Part shown: piece after piece, positions 8,283-15,732 of the stretch
Layout: every line of letters starts with the position of its first letter
Numbering within the stretch: the stretch's first letter is position 1
Origin: Deltaproteobacteria bacterium
GTDB taxonomy: Bacteria > Desulfobacterota > Syntrophia > Syntrophales > JAFGHS01
Assembly: GCA_016930075.1 (NCBI GenBank)
Contig: JAFGHS010000050.1
Coordinates: forward strand, 1 to 32,871
Reading direction: 5' to 3'
DNA: 32,871 bases
Notes under the pieces: generated by a model
Told to the model about the DNA's origin: nothing
The model's input: the letters and a program-made list of their open reading frames with translations, nothing else
The model's database searches: none
Program-made: the position numbers and the translations under genes

Positions 8283-8825
8283 TTAATCCCAGGTAAAACG
8301 CATTGACGTATCATGATCTCCTTCCCAGCTTTTGCTTAAAAACACGCATCTGACATTTTTTGCCCCGCATAGTTCTATGCCCTGTACCAGCCATCCCTCC
8401 AATATATGAAAAATAGGAACGCACTGTACATCGAGTTCGGTGAATTTAAACACAGCCTGGTGCTGCCCCTCTTCAATGACTTCTACCTTTCCGAAATCGT
8501 AAAAGTTTTTATGAATCATTTCATAGATACTCATAAATCTCAGGGGATCGCCGGCATATATAAACGTCGAATACATGCCGGTCATTGCTTCCCTGCACGA
8601 TGATCGGCCCCATTCCCTGGCCGTATTGGGATTTTTTCTGGCGTTAACTTCATAATTTGCGTTCAGGCAATGTTTGTAGGTTTCATAGGGGTACCAAAAG
8701 CTTGGGTAAATCTTCTGATTGATGATCTCCCAGTCTTGTGCTGTAAGATACTTGTTGAAAACGCCGCTCTTGTCGCTTTTGATGGTTTTTACCAGATCAA
8801 TAAAAATTGAACCTTTTACATTCAT
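8283..8825 (-). CDS. DUF2378-like protein (TIGR02265, Myxococcus paralogous family)
   Basis: A 180-residue soluble protein that resembles DUF2378, a family of unknown biochemical role expanded in Myxococcus and related to heme-NO-binding/4-vinyl-reductase-like sensor folds. Matching features are VKGSIF at the start, YPSFWYPYETYKH near residue 40, EWGRSSCREAMTGMYSTF near 70, AGDPLRFM, the run FYDFGKVEVIEEG, the late GWLVQGIELCGAKNV, and the end SMRFTWD with its near-terminal Trp. AGGAGA lies 8 bases before the ATG. It lies 111 bases downstream of the DUF169 gene on the same strand. I infer a small-ligand sensor or adaptor role from the family; no catalytic residues can be named. Confidence 0.6.
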   Translation of the reverse strand: MNVKGSIFIDLVKTIKSDKSGVFNKYLTAQDWEIINQKIYPSFWYPYETYKHCLNANYEVNARKNPNTAREWGRSSCREAMTGMYSTFIYAGDPLRFMSIYEMIHKNFYDFGKVEVIEEGQHQAVFKFTELDVQCVPIFHILEGWLVQGIELCGAKNVRCVFLSKSWEGDHDTSMRFTWD

Positions 8826-8936
8826 TTTAGTTTTCTCCTGTCTTAGCTAAAAAAATTGTGTTGACGCAGTTGACCCTCTTCACAAAAAGCAACCGGTATT
8901 GATGATCACGTAGCCGCAGTGTACAGAAGGCGCATC

Positions 8937-9695
8937 TTATTGTCCAGCGGCTTTTATCCTTTTCCGGACTTTGGCCCAGGATTTCGTAATCAGGAAGCTT
9001 TCCTCCATATTGTTGACCATGCCGGCAAATTTCGGCCATGGGACGGCAAACGTCAAAACCTGCGGTTTAACATAAGGCCGGGCAGACACGTCGAACATGC
9101 CGATAACGGCCCGGGGCTTTTTCGACGTCAGCTCCATAAAGGGCGACATGACCATGGAGGCGCATCCGGCGCCGAAGGGGGCAATGACCCCCTGGGGATC
9201 GACGGTATCGAAGTTGGCCAGCGTAAACAGGCCGGAGAGAACATCGGGGGCAGCAAAGAAAATAACGACGGACGGATTGTCTTCCGGCGTGAGTTTGTCC
9301 CATCTTTTGAAAACGATGTATTTGGCCGGCGCGGCAATCCATGGCTGAATCGCCATGATTTTTTTGACCAGTTCGGGAGATTTCTTATAGCGCTCGCCTT
9401 CCAGTTTGCCCGGGATGCCGCAGGAGAGAAAAAATTCAAAGTAGGGACTGATACCCTGGGTGAATCCCAGGTATCGTTTCCCGCCCATGCAGCCGATGTT
9501 GTCGCCGTCAAAGCGCAGAGATTGGCCGCGCATTACCTTCCCCAAATCGCCGATGACGCAACGGTGATTTTTTGCGGGCTTGAGAAGATTGCCCGCATCA
9601 TCGCGGTCCGTGTAATAAAAGACGATCGGCAGACCGGCGCCCGGAAAATATTTGTCCCACAAATCCATGAAGCGTTGTTTTATTTCGATGTCCAT
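8937..9695 (-). CDS. DUF169 family protein
   Basis: A 252-residue protein of the DUF169 (COG2043) family, widespread in anaerobic bacteria and archaea and without an established reaction. Seen here: GLPIVFYYTDRDDA near the start, HRCVIGDLGKVMRG, CMGGKRYLGFTQG (Gly/Cys-rich loop), FFLSCGIPGKLEGERYKKSPEL, then IFFAAPDVLSGLFTLANFD and GAGCASMVMSPFMEL, ending in KSWAKVRKRI. Several conserved cysteines (CMGG, LSCG, GAGC) could bind a cofactor or metal, but that is inference. ATG 9695 is chosen because AGGGAGG sits 6 bases upstream. The open frame continues to 9836, but that part overlaps the tail of the acyltransferase gene. The gene is probably co-transcribed with its minus-strand neighbours. Confidence 0.82.
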   Translation of the reverse strand: MDIEIKQRFMDLWDKYFPGAGLPIVFYYTDRDDAGNLLKPAKNHRCVIGDLGKVMRGQSLRFDGDNIGCMGGKRYLGFTQGISPYFEFFLSCGIPGKLEGERYKKSPELVKKIMAIQPWIAAPAKYIVFKRWDKLTPEDNPSVVIFFAAPDVLSGLFTLANFDTVDPQGVIAPFGAGCASMVMSPFMELTSKKPRAVIGMFDVSARPYVKPQVLTFAVPWPKFAGMVNNMEESFLITKSWAKVRKRIKAAGQ

Positions 9696-9810
9696 GATCA
9701 TCCTCCCTTCACTCTCCCTTGCAATAGCCCGAATATATAAACACCTCTTCAATTGTCCAAACGCCAGTTCCCCCTTATGACTGACTTCACGGGGGATGCC
9801 GGGGGAATTT

Positions 9811-9947
9811 TTAATGAATTGTAATCGGCCCGACATTTTCCGGATGCCTTGCGGTAACGCCTTCGTAAAAGGCCCTGATTATGGCCATGTCCGCTTCAAT
9901 ATTGCCTGATGGATGGATGATGGTTCCAACACTGCCCACCTTTTTTT
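9811..9947 (-). pseudogene. Frameshifted C-terminal part of the PlsC-type acyltransferase
   Basis: Reading one base out of phase from the A7 run (T7 on the plus strand, 9941-9947), the minus strand encodes KVGSVGTIIHPSGNIEADM and then AIIRAFYEGVTARHPENVG, ending at TAA 9811. This is the conserved C-terminus expected for the short acyltransferase encoded upstream. Adding one A to the homopolymer would join both parts into one protein of 200 residues, the usual length of the family. Confidence 0.8.
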
Positions 9948-10412
9948 ATAATCGACAAACCCGACGACGATGGGGACGCCCGCGCCTGTGGCGATATGGT
10001 AAAATCCGGATTTCCAGAATGCAACGCGCCGCCGCGTGCCCTCGGGAGCCAGGCCGAGAAAGAGGCTGTCATGCTCTTTAAATGCCTGAATCATCTGATC
10101 GACGGCATTGTGAGAAGACGCTCGGTCGAGAGGGATGCCGCCGAGCCAGCGAAATAAAGGGCCGAAAGGTCCGCGGAATATCGTATGCTTTCCCATCCAC
10201 GAGACATGGACGCCTAAAAAAAATGCCAGCGCAAGCATGACCGGCAAATCCCAATTGGACGTATGGGGCGCCGCGATAACAACAAACTTTGGGAATGGCG
10301 GCACTTTGCCGACGGCCTTCCAGCCGAAGATTTTAAGATACAGCCAGCCCAGGATGTACTTGAAATCCTTTTTCGGACGGCTGACGCAATCTGCTTCGAT
10401 GGTTTGAGCCAT
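9879..10412 (-). CDS. PlsC-like lysophospholipid acyltransferase, 3' end frameshifted
   Basis: Short acyltransferase of the 1-acyl-glycerol-3-phosphate acyltransferase superfamily, acting at the inner membrane on phospholipid precursors or related alcohols. Catalytic HX4D is HTSNWD at residues 50-55; the second block is FRWLGGIPLDR (about 87-97); the third is LAPEGTRRR (121-129), which binds the phosphate. The frame as it stands ends at 177 residues with a tail (EPSSIHQAILKRTWP) that is not family-like, while the proper C-terminus continues in another frame to 9811. The break lies in a run of seven A. The ATG follows GAGG in the sequence CGAGGTTATTT, at the edge of a repeat tract. It is a real enzyme if the indel is a sequencing error, otherwise a recent pseudogene. 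Confidence 0.8.
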   Translation of the reverse strand: MAQTIEADCVSRPKKDFKYILGWLYLKIFGWKAVGKVPPFPKFVVIAAPHTSNWDLPVMLALAFFLGVHVSWMGKHTIFRGPFGPLFRWLGGIPLDRASSHNAVDQMIQAFKEHDSLFLGLAPEGTRRRVAFWKSGFYHIATGAGVPIVVGFVDYKKRWAVLEPSSIHQAILKRTWP

Positions 10413-10424
10413 AAATAACCTCGA

Positions 10425-10530
10425 CGTGTCTCGTGTCTCGTGGGTCGTCGCTCATCGTTCGTTGCTCGTTGTTCGTGTTTCGTGGGTCGTTTCTTTTACG
10501 CTTCACGCATCACGAACGACGCATCACGCC
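10425..10530. repeat. Degenerate GTGAAGCG / ACGAGCRACGA repeat tract
   Basis: Read on the minus strand, the tract starts with GTGATGCGTCGTTCGTGA, then ATGCGTGAAGCGTAAAAG. It continues as about eight ACGA-rich units (ACGAACAACGAGCAACGAAC type) and ACGAGACACGAGACACG. It fills almost the whole gap between the HNH gene and the acyltransferase gene. It supplies the last codons and stop of the HNH gene and ends at the ribosome site of the acyltransferase. Confidence 0.75.
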
Positions 10531-10863
10531 ATCCCGGCCGCTCAAATAGTCGCCCAGCAGCGACCGGCTGTGTTCATCCTCGTGGCAGTAGACGCAGAGG
10601 TTTTCCCAGTTGGAACCGTCGGGCGGGTTGTTGTGATGATTGCCGTCCTTGTGATGGACCGTTAGAAGATGCCGGTTCGTGTGGTCGAATTCCCTGCCGC
10701 ATTTGGCGCAGATAAGGCCGTGGATTTTGAGGGATCGTTCCCGGTAGTCCTCGCCCGACGAGGCGGACTTCTGGAGTCCCTGAATCAGTTCTTCGATGGA
10801 TTTCCTGTTTTCAACCTTTTTGGGACCCCGCGATCTGTTCACGTTGAATTTTCTCGGTTTCAT
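10510..10863 (-). CDS. Small HNH endonuclease-like protein (YajD type)
   Basis: A 117-residue protein with a C-terminal HNH/zinc-finger nuclease motif. The order is ICAKCGREFDHTNRH (Cys pair), LTVHHKDGNHHNN (first HNH histidines), WENLCVYCHEDEHSR (second Cys pair followed by His residues). This arrangement matches the YajD-like HNH family of metal-dependent nucleases with unknown target. The basic N-terminus (MKPRKFNVNRSRGPKK) could contact nucleic acid. AAGGCAGG lies upstream of the ATG. The final residues GVMRRS and the TGA are encoded by the GTGATGCGTCGTTCGTGA repeat, so the end of the protein appears to have been reshaped by the repeat. It lies 92 bases downstream of the fused permease gene, same strand. 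Confidence 0.8.
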   Translation of the reverse strand: MKPRKFNVNRSRGPKKVENRKSIEELIQGLQKSASSGEDYRERSLKIHGLICAKCGREFDHTNRHLLTVHHKDGNHHNNPPDGSNWENLCVYCHEDEHSRSLLGDYLSGRDGVMRRS

Positions 10864-10955
10864 GTCGCCTGCCTTCAGTAACGGATGATGGAAAATAAAA
10901 ACAGCGTTGAAATCATAACATTGACGTTAAAAATCGGCAATACAAAACAAAGAGA

Positions 10956-13511
10956 CTATACCAGTTTAACCCGCATTTTGCTGCTCGCATAATCCATGAT
11001 CCAGACCATGGCCACGATGGCCCAGGTTGCCACGGCGGCGGCTGCGTACTGGTTGAGTTGGACCCAGACGCGCCATTGCTGGCCGATGCCGCCGCCCCCG
11101 ACAAAACCGATGACGGTGGACATGCGGATATTGATGTCCCACTGGTAAAGGATGAAGGCCGTAAACTTGGGGATCAACTGCGGCACGACGGCATAGCGGA
11201 TGACTTGCAGACGGTTGGCGCCCGTGGCCGTTAAAGCTTCCACCTGTCCCATATCGATTTCCTCGATGGCCTCCGAGAAAAGCTTGCCGAGGTTGGGGAT
11301 GTTGTTCAGGGTCAGGGCAAGGATGCCGGCAAAGGGGCCGAGGCCTACCCATGTTGCAAAAATCAGGGCGAGGATCATGGGTTCGATGGAGCGCCAGAGG
11401 TTGAAAACCGTGCGCGTTGCATAATAGAGGGCCGATCCCAACGGACCGGCGCCGACGATGTTGCGCGCCGCGAGAAATGAAACGGGTATGGCAATAAGAC
11501 TGCCCAAGGTCGTGGCGAGGAGGGCCATGAGCAATGTAATGAGGGCAAGTTCTCCTGTCTTGATGACGGCAGGGCTCAGCTTTAATCCGCCTACGGCCTC
11601 ATGCCACTGGATGGAAACCCGGACGGGACGGCCGTTGTAGTTTTTGGAATCGGCGAGGGGGTGAACGCGGGTTGAAAGTCTGACCCGGCCGTCGGCGTCC
11701 GTGTCGCAGCAGTTTTCTTTTACCCGCAATTCGCCGCCGTCGGGGAACAGCCAGCGTATGTACACGCGCGACTGGGGCGGCAGTTCCTCCCCCGTAATCG
11801 TCAGGGCGTCGCCGACGTCGGCGCAGGATTGCGACAGACGGATGCGGGGCCCCACGCCGGTTGTCGCCGCATTTTTTGATGAGCAGGACTTTGCAGGGGT
11901 CCACAGTTCGGCATCCGTGGATCGCAGTTCCGTCGGCCGGTCTAATATTTCCGGCGTCAGGAGTTCACGGGCGAGACGCACCCCGTTTCCGGCGTCCCGG
12001 ACAAAAGCATCGAGGTTGATGTCGGCGGCGCGCCATGATGCGATAAACAGGACGACAAAACAGATGGCCCCGGCGGCGCGCATGGCGCGGCGGCTGAACT
12101 TTTTTCCCCTGCCCACAGGAATGCCCTCGATAATGCGTTTCCTGACGACGGCGCTTCCGTAATCGAGGACGGCAATGACCAGGGTAATGGCGATGATGGT
12201 TGTTGCCATGGCATTGTAGCTTCCCAGACGGATCCACTGAATGACCAGAAAACCGATGCCGGCATCGCAGACCAGACCGATGACGGTGGCCATGCGCACA
12301 TTGATGTCCCAGCGATACAGCGTAAAGGACAGGAATGTGGCGGTGATCTGAGGGATGACGCCGAAGATAACGACCTGGAAAGGGTTGGCGCCCGTGGCCC
12401 GGACGGCCTCGACGGGCCGGGGATCGACGCTTTCGACGGCTTCCGAGTAGAGCTTGCCCAGGGCGGCGATGGAATGAAACAGCAGGGCCAGGGTGCCGGC
12501 GAACGGCCCTAGCCCTACCCAGACGCCGAAGATGATGGCCCAGATCAGCGTTTCGATGGACCGGATGATGTTGAGAACGGTCCGGGTCAGGTAATAAACG
12601 GCGAGGGTGATTTTGTTGCCTCCCATGAGATTGCGGGCGGCCAGAAAACCGATAGGAATGGCGAAAATGGTCGCCAGGACCGTGGCGAGAAATGCGAGGG
12701 CAAGCGTTTCGCCCATCTTGGCGACGACGAGCCGCAGGGTTTCCGTCGGCTGCAAGCTGCCGTATGGTTTGTGCTGACGCGCTTCGATCTGATGGGTCTG
12801 GGTCCTGCCGGGGGCAGGCATGGCGTTTAAGGGAACGGCGAGGGGGATTTTAATGTCGGCGGTAAACTCGCCCTTCTCATCCGTTTTGAATGATTGGGGC
12901 CTGCCGTTTTTCGTCAGCCGCTGCAGGGCGCTGATGGGATTTCGCCACCACAGCTCGCCTTCAAAGTTCGGGATAAAGCCGACGCCCTTTATCCGGATAG
13001 TCTCGCCGACGGCGGCGCAGGCAGAATCCGTCAGAATCACCGTCCGGCGGCTGCCCTGGACGTCCGGCCGGGGGAGCGGGTCAATACAGGGCACCATGAC
13101 GGGGGCGGCGCCGATTTTATCCTGAGTTGGGTAGGCTAAGATATCCGGCTTGGCGAGGGCGCTTAATACGGGTTTGATGGAAGAAAATCCGCTGATCAGT
13201 TTTGCCGGCTGAAAATCCGTCGCGGCAACGGCGGCGGCATAGACGGCCATCATGCCGGCGAGGAAGGGCAGGACCGTTCCGGAGGGTTTTTCATTCAATG
13301 AGCGATAGATGTCCCAAACAGACCAAAGCCAGACGGCCGCGGCGCCCACAAAAACAAGGGGCGTCTGCTGCCAGAGGCCCAGGCCGATAAGCGCCGGTAC
13401 GCCGGCAAGAATCGCAACCCCCTGCTGTTTCCTGCCCTGAAGGATATGCCCGGCGCCGGGGATGACGAGGGCAAGAAGGCCGATCAGAAGATGAGGTTTT
13501 TTGTGATCCAT
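10956..13511 (-). CDS. phnE: Tandem-fused PhnE-type ABC permease with extracytoplasmic insert domains
   Basis: An 851-residue inner-membrane protein that carries both permease halves of a phosphonate/phosphite-type importer in one chain. Order: TM2-like hydrophobic region with LALVIPGAGHILQGRKQQG (1-95); periplasmic beta-rich segment of about 160 residues with Cys142 and Cys164 (100-255); permease domain 1 (about 260-455) with its EAA loop EAVESVDPRPVEAVRATGAN (357-376); another membrane anchor (475-495); a second beta-rich segment with CC at 601-602 (500-645); permease domain 2 (about 650-851) with EAIEEIDMGQVEALTATGAN (748-767). Both halves share PVSFLAARN/PIGFLAARN, RSIE, GLGPFAG, QWDINIRM/RWDINVRM. 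Ordinary PhnE is about 260-290 residues. It starts 21 bases after the ATPase gene stop. The fold of the inserts is inferred. Confidence 0.85.
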   Translation of the reverse strand: MDHKKPHLLIGLLALVIPGAGHILQGRKQQGVAILAGVPALIGLGLWQQTPLVFVGAAAVWLWSVWDIYRSLNEKPSGTVLPFLAGMMAVYAAAVAATDFQPAKLISGFSSIKPVLSALAKPDILAYPTQDKIGAAPVMVPCIDPLPRPDVQGSRRTVILTDSACAAVGETIRIKGVGFIPNFEGELWWRNPISALQRLTKNGRPQSFKTDEKGEFTADIKIPLAVPLNAMPAPGRTQTHQIEARQHKPYGSLQPTETLRLVVAKMGETLALAFLATVLATIFAIPIGFLAARNLMGGNKITLAVYYLTRTVLNIIRSIETLIWAIIFGVWVGLGPFAGTLALLFHSIAALGKLYSEAVESVDPRPVEAVRATGANPFQVVIFGVIPQITATFLSFTLYRWDINVRMATVIGLVCDAGIGFLVIQWIRLGSYNAMATTIIAITLVIAVLDYGSAVVRKRIIEGIPVGRGKKFSRRAMRAAGAICFVVLFIASWRAADINLDAFVRDAGNGVRLARELLTPEILDRPTELRSTDAELWTPAKSCSSKNAATTGVGPRIRLSQSCADVGDALTITGEELPPQSRVYIRWLFPDGGELRVKENCCDTDADGRVRLSTRVHPLADSKNYNGRPVRVSIQWHEAVGGLKLSPAVIKTGELALITLLMALLATTLGSLIAIPVSFLAARNIVGAGPLGSALYYATRTVFNLWRSIEPMILALIFATWVGLGPFAGILALTLNNIPNLGKLFSEAIEEIDMGQVEALTATGANRLQVIRYAVVPQLIPKFTAFILYQWDINIRMSTVIGFVGGGGIGQQWRVWVQLNQYAAAAVATWAIVAMVWIMDYASSKMRVKLV

Positions 13512-13532
13512 GTCGCCCAGGTTCCGCAGTTT

Positions 13533-14303
13533 TCAGTCGAGGGGTTTCCCGAGGGTGGCCATTTCCGCTTCTTCGCCGTAGACTTCTTTGAAGCGCTCGC
13601 GGGTCAATTCGCCGGGAAGACCCTCAAAAACCACTTCTCCCGCTTTCAGGCCGATGACGCGGGTGGCGTAGCGGTGCACCAGGTCGAGGAAGTGGAGGCT
13701 GCACAGGATAGTAATGCCGTCCTTCCGATTGAGTTCTTCGAGATATTGCATGATGGAGTGGGCCAGCACCGGATCGAGGGACGCCACGGGCTCATCGGCG
13801 AGGATGAGCTGCGGTTCCTGCATCAAGGCCCGTGCAATGGCGACGCGTTGCTGCTGGCCGCCCGACAGCATATCGGCCCGCTCCTGAATTTTTTCCGGGA
13901 TGCCCACATGTTCCAGGGCGCGCAAAGCCCGTGCGCGGTCTTCGGCGGGAAAATATCCGCAAAGGCTCAGCCAGGGGTTGACGTAGCCCAGGCGTCCGGA
14001 AAGGACGTTGGTTGAAACGCTGCTTTGCTTGACGAGGTTGAACTGCTGGAAGATCATGCCGATATGGCGGCGGATGCGGCGAAGCTCTGCGCCCTTTGCC
14101 GCCGTGACATCTGTGTTATCCCATAAAATTCGCCCGGACGTTGGATTGATCAACCGGTTGATGCAACGCAGCAAGGTCGATTTCCCCGAACCGGACAGGC
14201 CGATGACGGCCATGAATTCACCCTGCCGGATGCTGAAACTAACGTCTTTTAGGGCCGCTGTGCCGCCGGGAAAAACCTTCGTTAATTTTTCAACGGTAAG
14301 CAT
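13533..14303 (-). CDS. phnC: PhnC-type ABC transporter ATP-binding protein
   Basis: ATPase of 256 residues for the phosphonate/phosphite/phosphate-type importer. Walker [10 protein letters not shown] at residues 35-43, Q-loop IFQQFNLV, PhnC-specific insertion [15 protein letters not shown], signature [16 protein letters not shown], Walker [13 protein letters not shown], and H-loop SLHFLD. The insertion between Q-loop and signature is characteristic of PhnC. AAAGGAA lies before the ATG, at the edge of a TGTCATT repeat half. It sits between the genes for the binding protein and the fused permease, all on the minus strand. No C-P lyase or phosphite dehydrogenase genes are present, so the substrate could be phosphonate, phosphite, phosphate or another oxyanion. 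Confidence 0.9.
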   Translation of the reverse strand: MLTVEKLTKVFPGGTAALKDVSFSIRQGEFMAVIGLSGSGKSTLLRCINRLINPTSGRILWDNTDVTAAKGAELRRIRRHIGMIFQQFNLVKQSSVSTNVLSGRLGYVNPWLSLCGYFPAEDRARALRALEHVGIPEKIQERADMLSGGQQQRVAIARALMQEPQLILADEPVASLDPVLAHSIMQYLEELNRKDGITILCSLHFLDLVHRYATRVIGLKAGEVVFEGLPGELTRERFKEVYGEEAEMATLGKPLD

Positions 14304-14316
14304 TCATCATTCCTTT

Positions 14317-14370
14317 TGTCATTTCGCCTGATCCCCATGGTCATTTCGAACGAAGAGAGAAATCCGATAG
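14317..14370. repeat. Half copies of the TGTCATTTCG dispersed repeat
   Basis: TGTCATTTCG begins at about 14317, and a second partial copy, GGTCATTTCGAACGAAGAG followed by AGAAATCC, runs from 14339. Both resemble the arms of the TGTCATT palindromes elsewhere in the window but lack a matching downstream arm. They lie between the phnD-like and phnC-like genes. Confidence 0.5.
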
Positions 14371-14384
14371 GATACCTTTCATAC

Positions 14385-14533
14385 GAGAATACAGAAGTCA
14401 GAATAGAGAATACAGGAGAAAAACAACATCATGGTCATTCCGTCTCCACACTCCTTACTCCTAACTCCTCCCTCCTCACTCTTTACTCCTTACTCCTAAC
14501 TCTTCACTCCTGACTCCTGACTTCTGTATTCTC
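14385..14533. repeat. CTCCTNACT-rich tract bounded by a 17-base perfect inverted repeat
   Basis: GAGAATACAGAAGTCAG at 14385-14401 is exactly complementary to CTGACTTCTGTATTCTC at 14517-14533. The right arm is preceded by about a dozen degenerate ACTCCT/TACTCCTA units (14448-14520). It occupies the 264-base gap between the binding-protein and ATPase genes, so in the mRNA it could form a long hairpin that lowers downstream expression. Confidence 0.75.
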
Positions 14534-14567
14534 ATGATTCGTCGTACTTCACGGGCATGGGTTTTAG

Positions 14568-15476
14568 TCACTTGACCAGTTCTTCGATCTTCATGCCTGC
14601 TTTGCCCAGTTGGACGCGGAAGCCGTCATAGAACGAATCTTCACAGGTTTCCAGTCCGGCGATCTGGTAGGCCGTCTTCAACGCGGCCTTGCCCTCGTCG
14701 CCGGCGGCGATTTCCAGCAGGGCTTTGGTGATTTTATCCCGCAGGTCCTTTGGGAAATCTTTTGCGAAAGCCACATTGTCATTGGGGATATCGGGCGTTG
14801 TGGCCAGAACGACGACCTTCGACTTCACGTCGGGATAATCTTTTTCAATGGTGCCCCTCGCGTCCGTAAAGGTCGCTCCGGCGTCGCAATCCCCTTTATA
14901 GACGGCGATAACGACGTTGTTGTGGGAGCCCGCTTCAACGGTTCGCTTAAAATCCTTTTCGGGGTCCATGCCGTTTGCCTTCAGCATCATCCGGGGGATG
15001 ATATAGCCCGACGTGGAATTGGGATCGACCCAGCAGACGGTTTTGCCCTTGAGATCGGATAATGTCTTAACGCCGCTTTTGGCCCCGACAAGGATTTGCC
15101 CCTTGTAGGTGGTCTGTCCGTAGCGGATAACGACGAGGCCGACATCGACGCCGTACTTCTCGCGGGCCAGGACGTAGTTGAAGGTGTTGAGCCACCCCAT
15201 GTGCGCCTTTCCTGCGCCCATGGCCTCGCGGACGGCGGCAAAATCGGTGCCCATGTGTGTTTTAACGATAAGCCCCGTCTTGGCGGTGATCATTTTCGCG
15301 ATGGCGTCTCCGCCTGTAACGATCTCCTGCGTGTCGCCGGAGGGGACAAAAGACATGACGACGGGATTTTTCTCCGTGCCGAGTTTGGCGGCGCCGGAGG
15401 AACAGCCTGTCAGGGCAATCGCCAAAAAAAGACCGAACAGGACGGCAGGCAGAAGCGATAAGCGTTTTGTTGTCAT
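14568..15476 (-). CDS. phnD: PhnD-type phosphonate/phosphite/phosphate-binding lipoprotein
   Basis: Substrate-binding lipoprotein of 302 residues. Lipobox LAIALTGC puts the lipidated Cys at residue 25 of the chain starting MTTKRLSLLP. The mature part has VVMSFVPSGDTQEIVTGGDA, then a periplasmic binding fold with GKAHMGWLNTFNYVLAREKYG, DLKGKTVCWVDPNSTSGYIIP (family hallmark), EAGSHNNVVIAVYKGDCDAG and ARGTIEKDYPD. AAGGAG lies 8-9 bases before ATG 15476; the frame extends upstream without a ribosome site. The gene heads the importer cluster, divergent from the thiolase gene. Ligand specificity within the PhnD/PtxB/phosphate group is not decided by these motifs. Confidence 0.9.
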   Translation of the reverse strand: MTTKRLSLLPAVLFGLFLAIALTGCSSGAAKLGTEKNPVVMSFVPSGDTQEIVTGGDAIAKMITAKTGLIVKTHMGTDFAAVREAMGAGKAHMGWLNTFNYVLAREKYGVDVGLVVIRYGQTTYKGQILVGAKSGVKTLSDLKGKTVCWVDPNSTSGYIIPRMMLKANGMDPEKDFKRTVEAGSHNNVVIAVYKGDCDAGATFTDARGTIEKDYPDVKSKVVVLATTPDIPNDNVAFAKDFPKDLRDKITKALLEIAAGDEGKAALKTAYQIAGLETCEDSFYDGFRVQLGKAGMKIEELVK

Positions 15477-15620
15477 GATATTGACTCCTTTTTGATTTGT
15501 CATGGATCGTAACGAATGAGCGATTGCAAATTGCAAAATTAAAATATGCATTTACGCTATCAAAACAGGGGCTGAAACGTCAAATCATTTGTTGTGAGCC
15601 CTGCTGCTTTTTCTTTTTCC

Positions 15621-15649
15621 TTGACAGGGTTAACTTGATCTCTTAACTT
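15621..15649 (+). promoter_or_regulatory. Possible promoter of the thiolase gene
   Basis: TTGACA at 15621-15626 followed after 17 bases by TAACTT (15644-15649), a weak -10. It lies about 85 bases before the thiolase start, in the divergent region shared with the phnD-like gene. A TATAAT at 15710-15715 also exists but lies too close to the ribosome site to be the main -10. Confidence 0.35.
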
Positions 15650-15732
15650 ACACCGCATTTAGATTTGCTTAAACTTCCGATCAGGTGCTTGGACTCCCCT
15701 AAGGGATAATATAATAATTGAGAGGTGATGAA

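Noticed and set aside
9941..9947. Programmed ribosomal frameshift in the acyltransferase
   Set aside because: The A7 run could slip, but there is no adjacent stimulatory structure that I can see and the family does not use frameshifting; an indel is simpler.
10425..10530. CRISPR-like array
   Set aside because: Units are 5-12 bases, degenerate, without regular spacers, and no cas genes are nearby.
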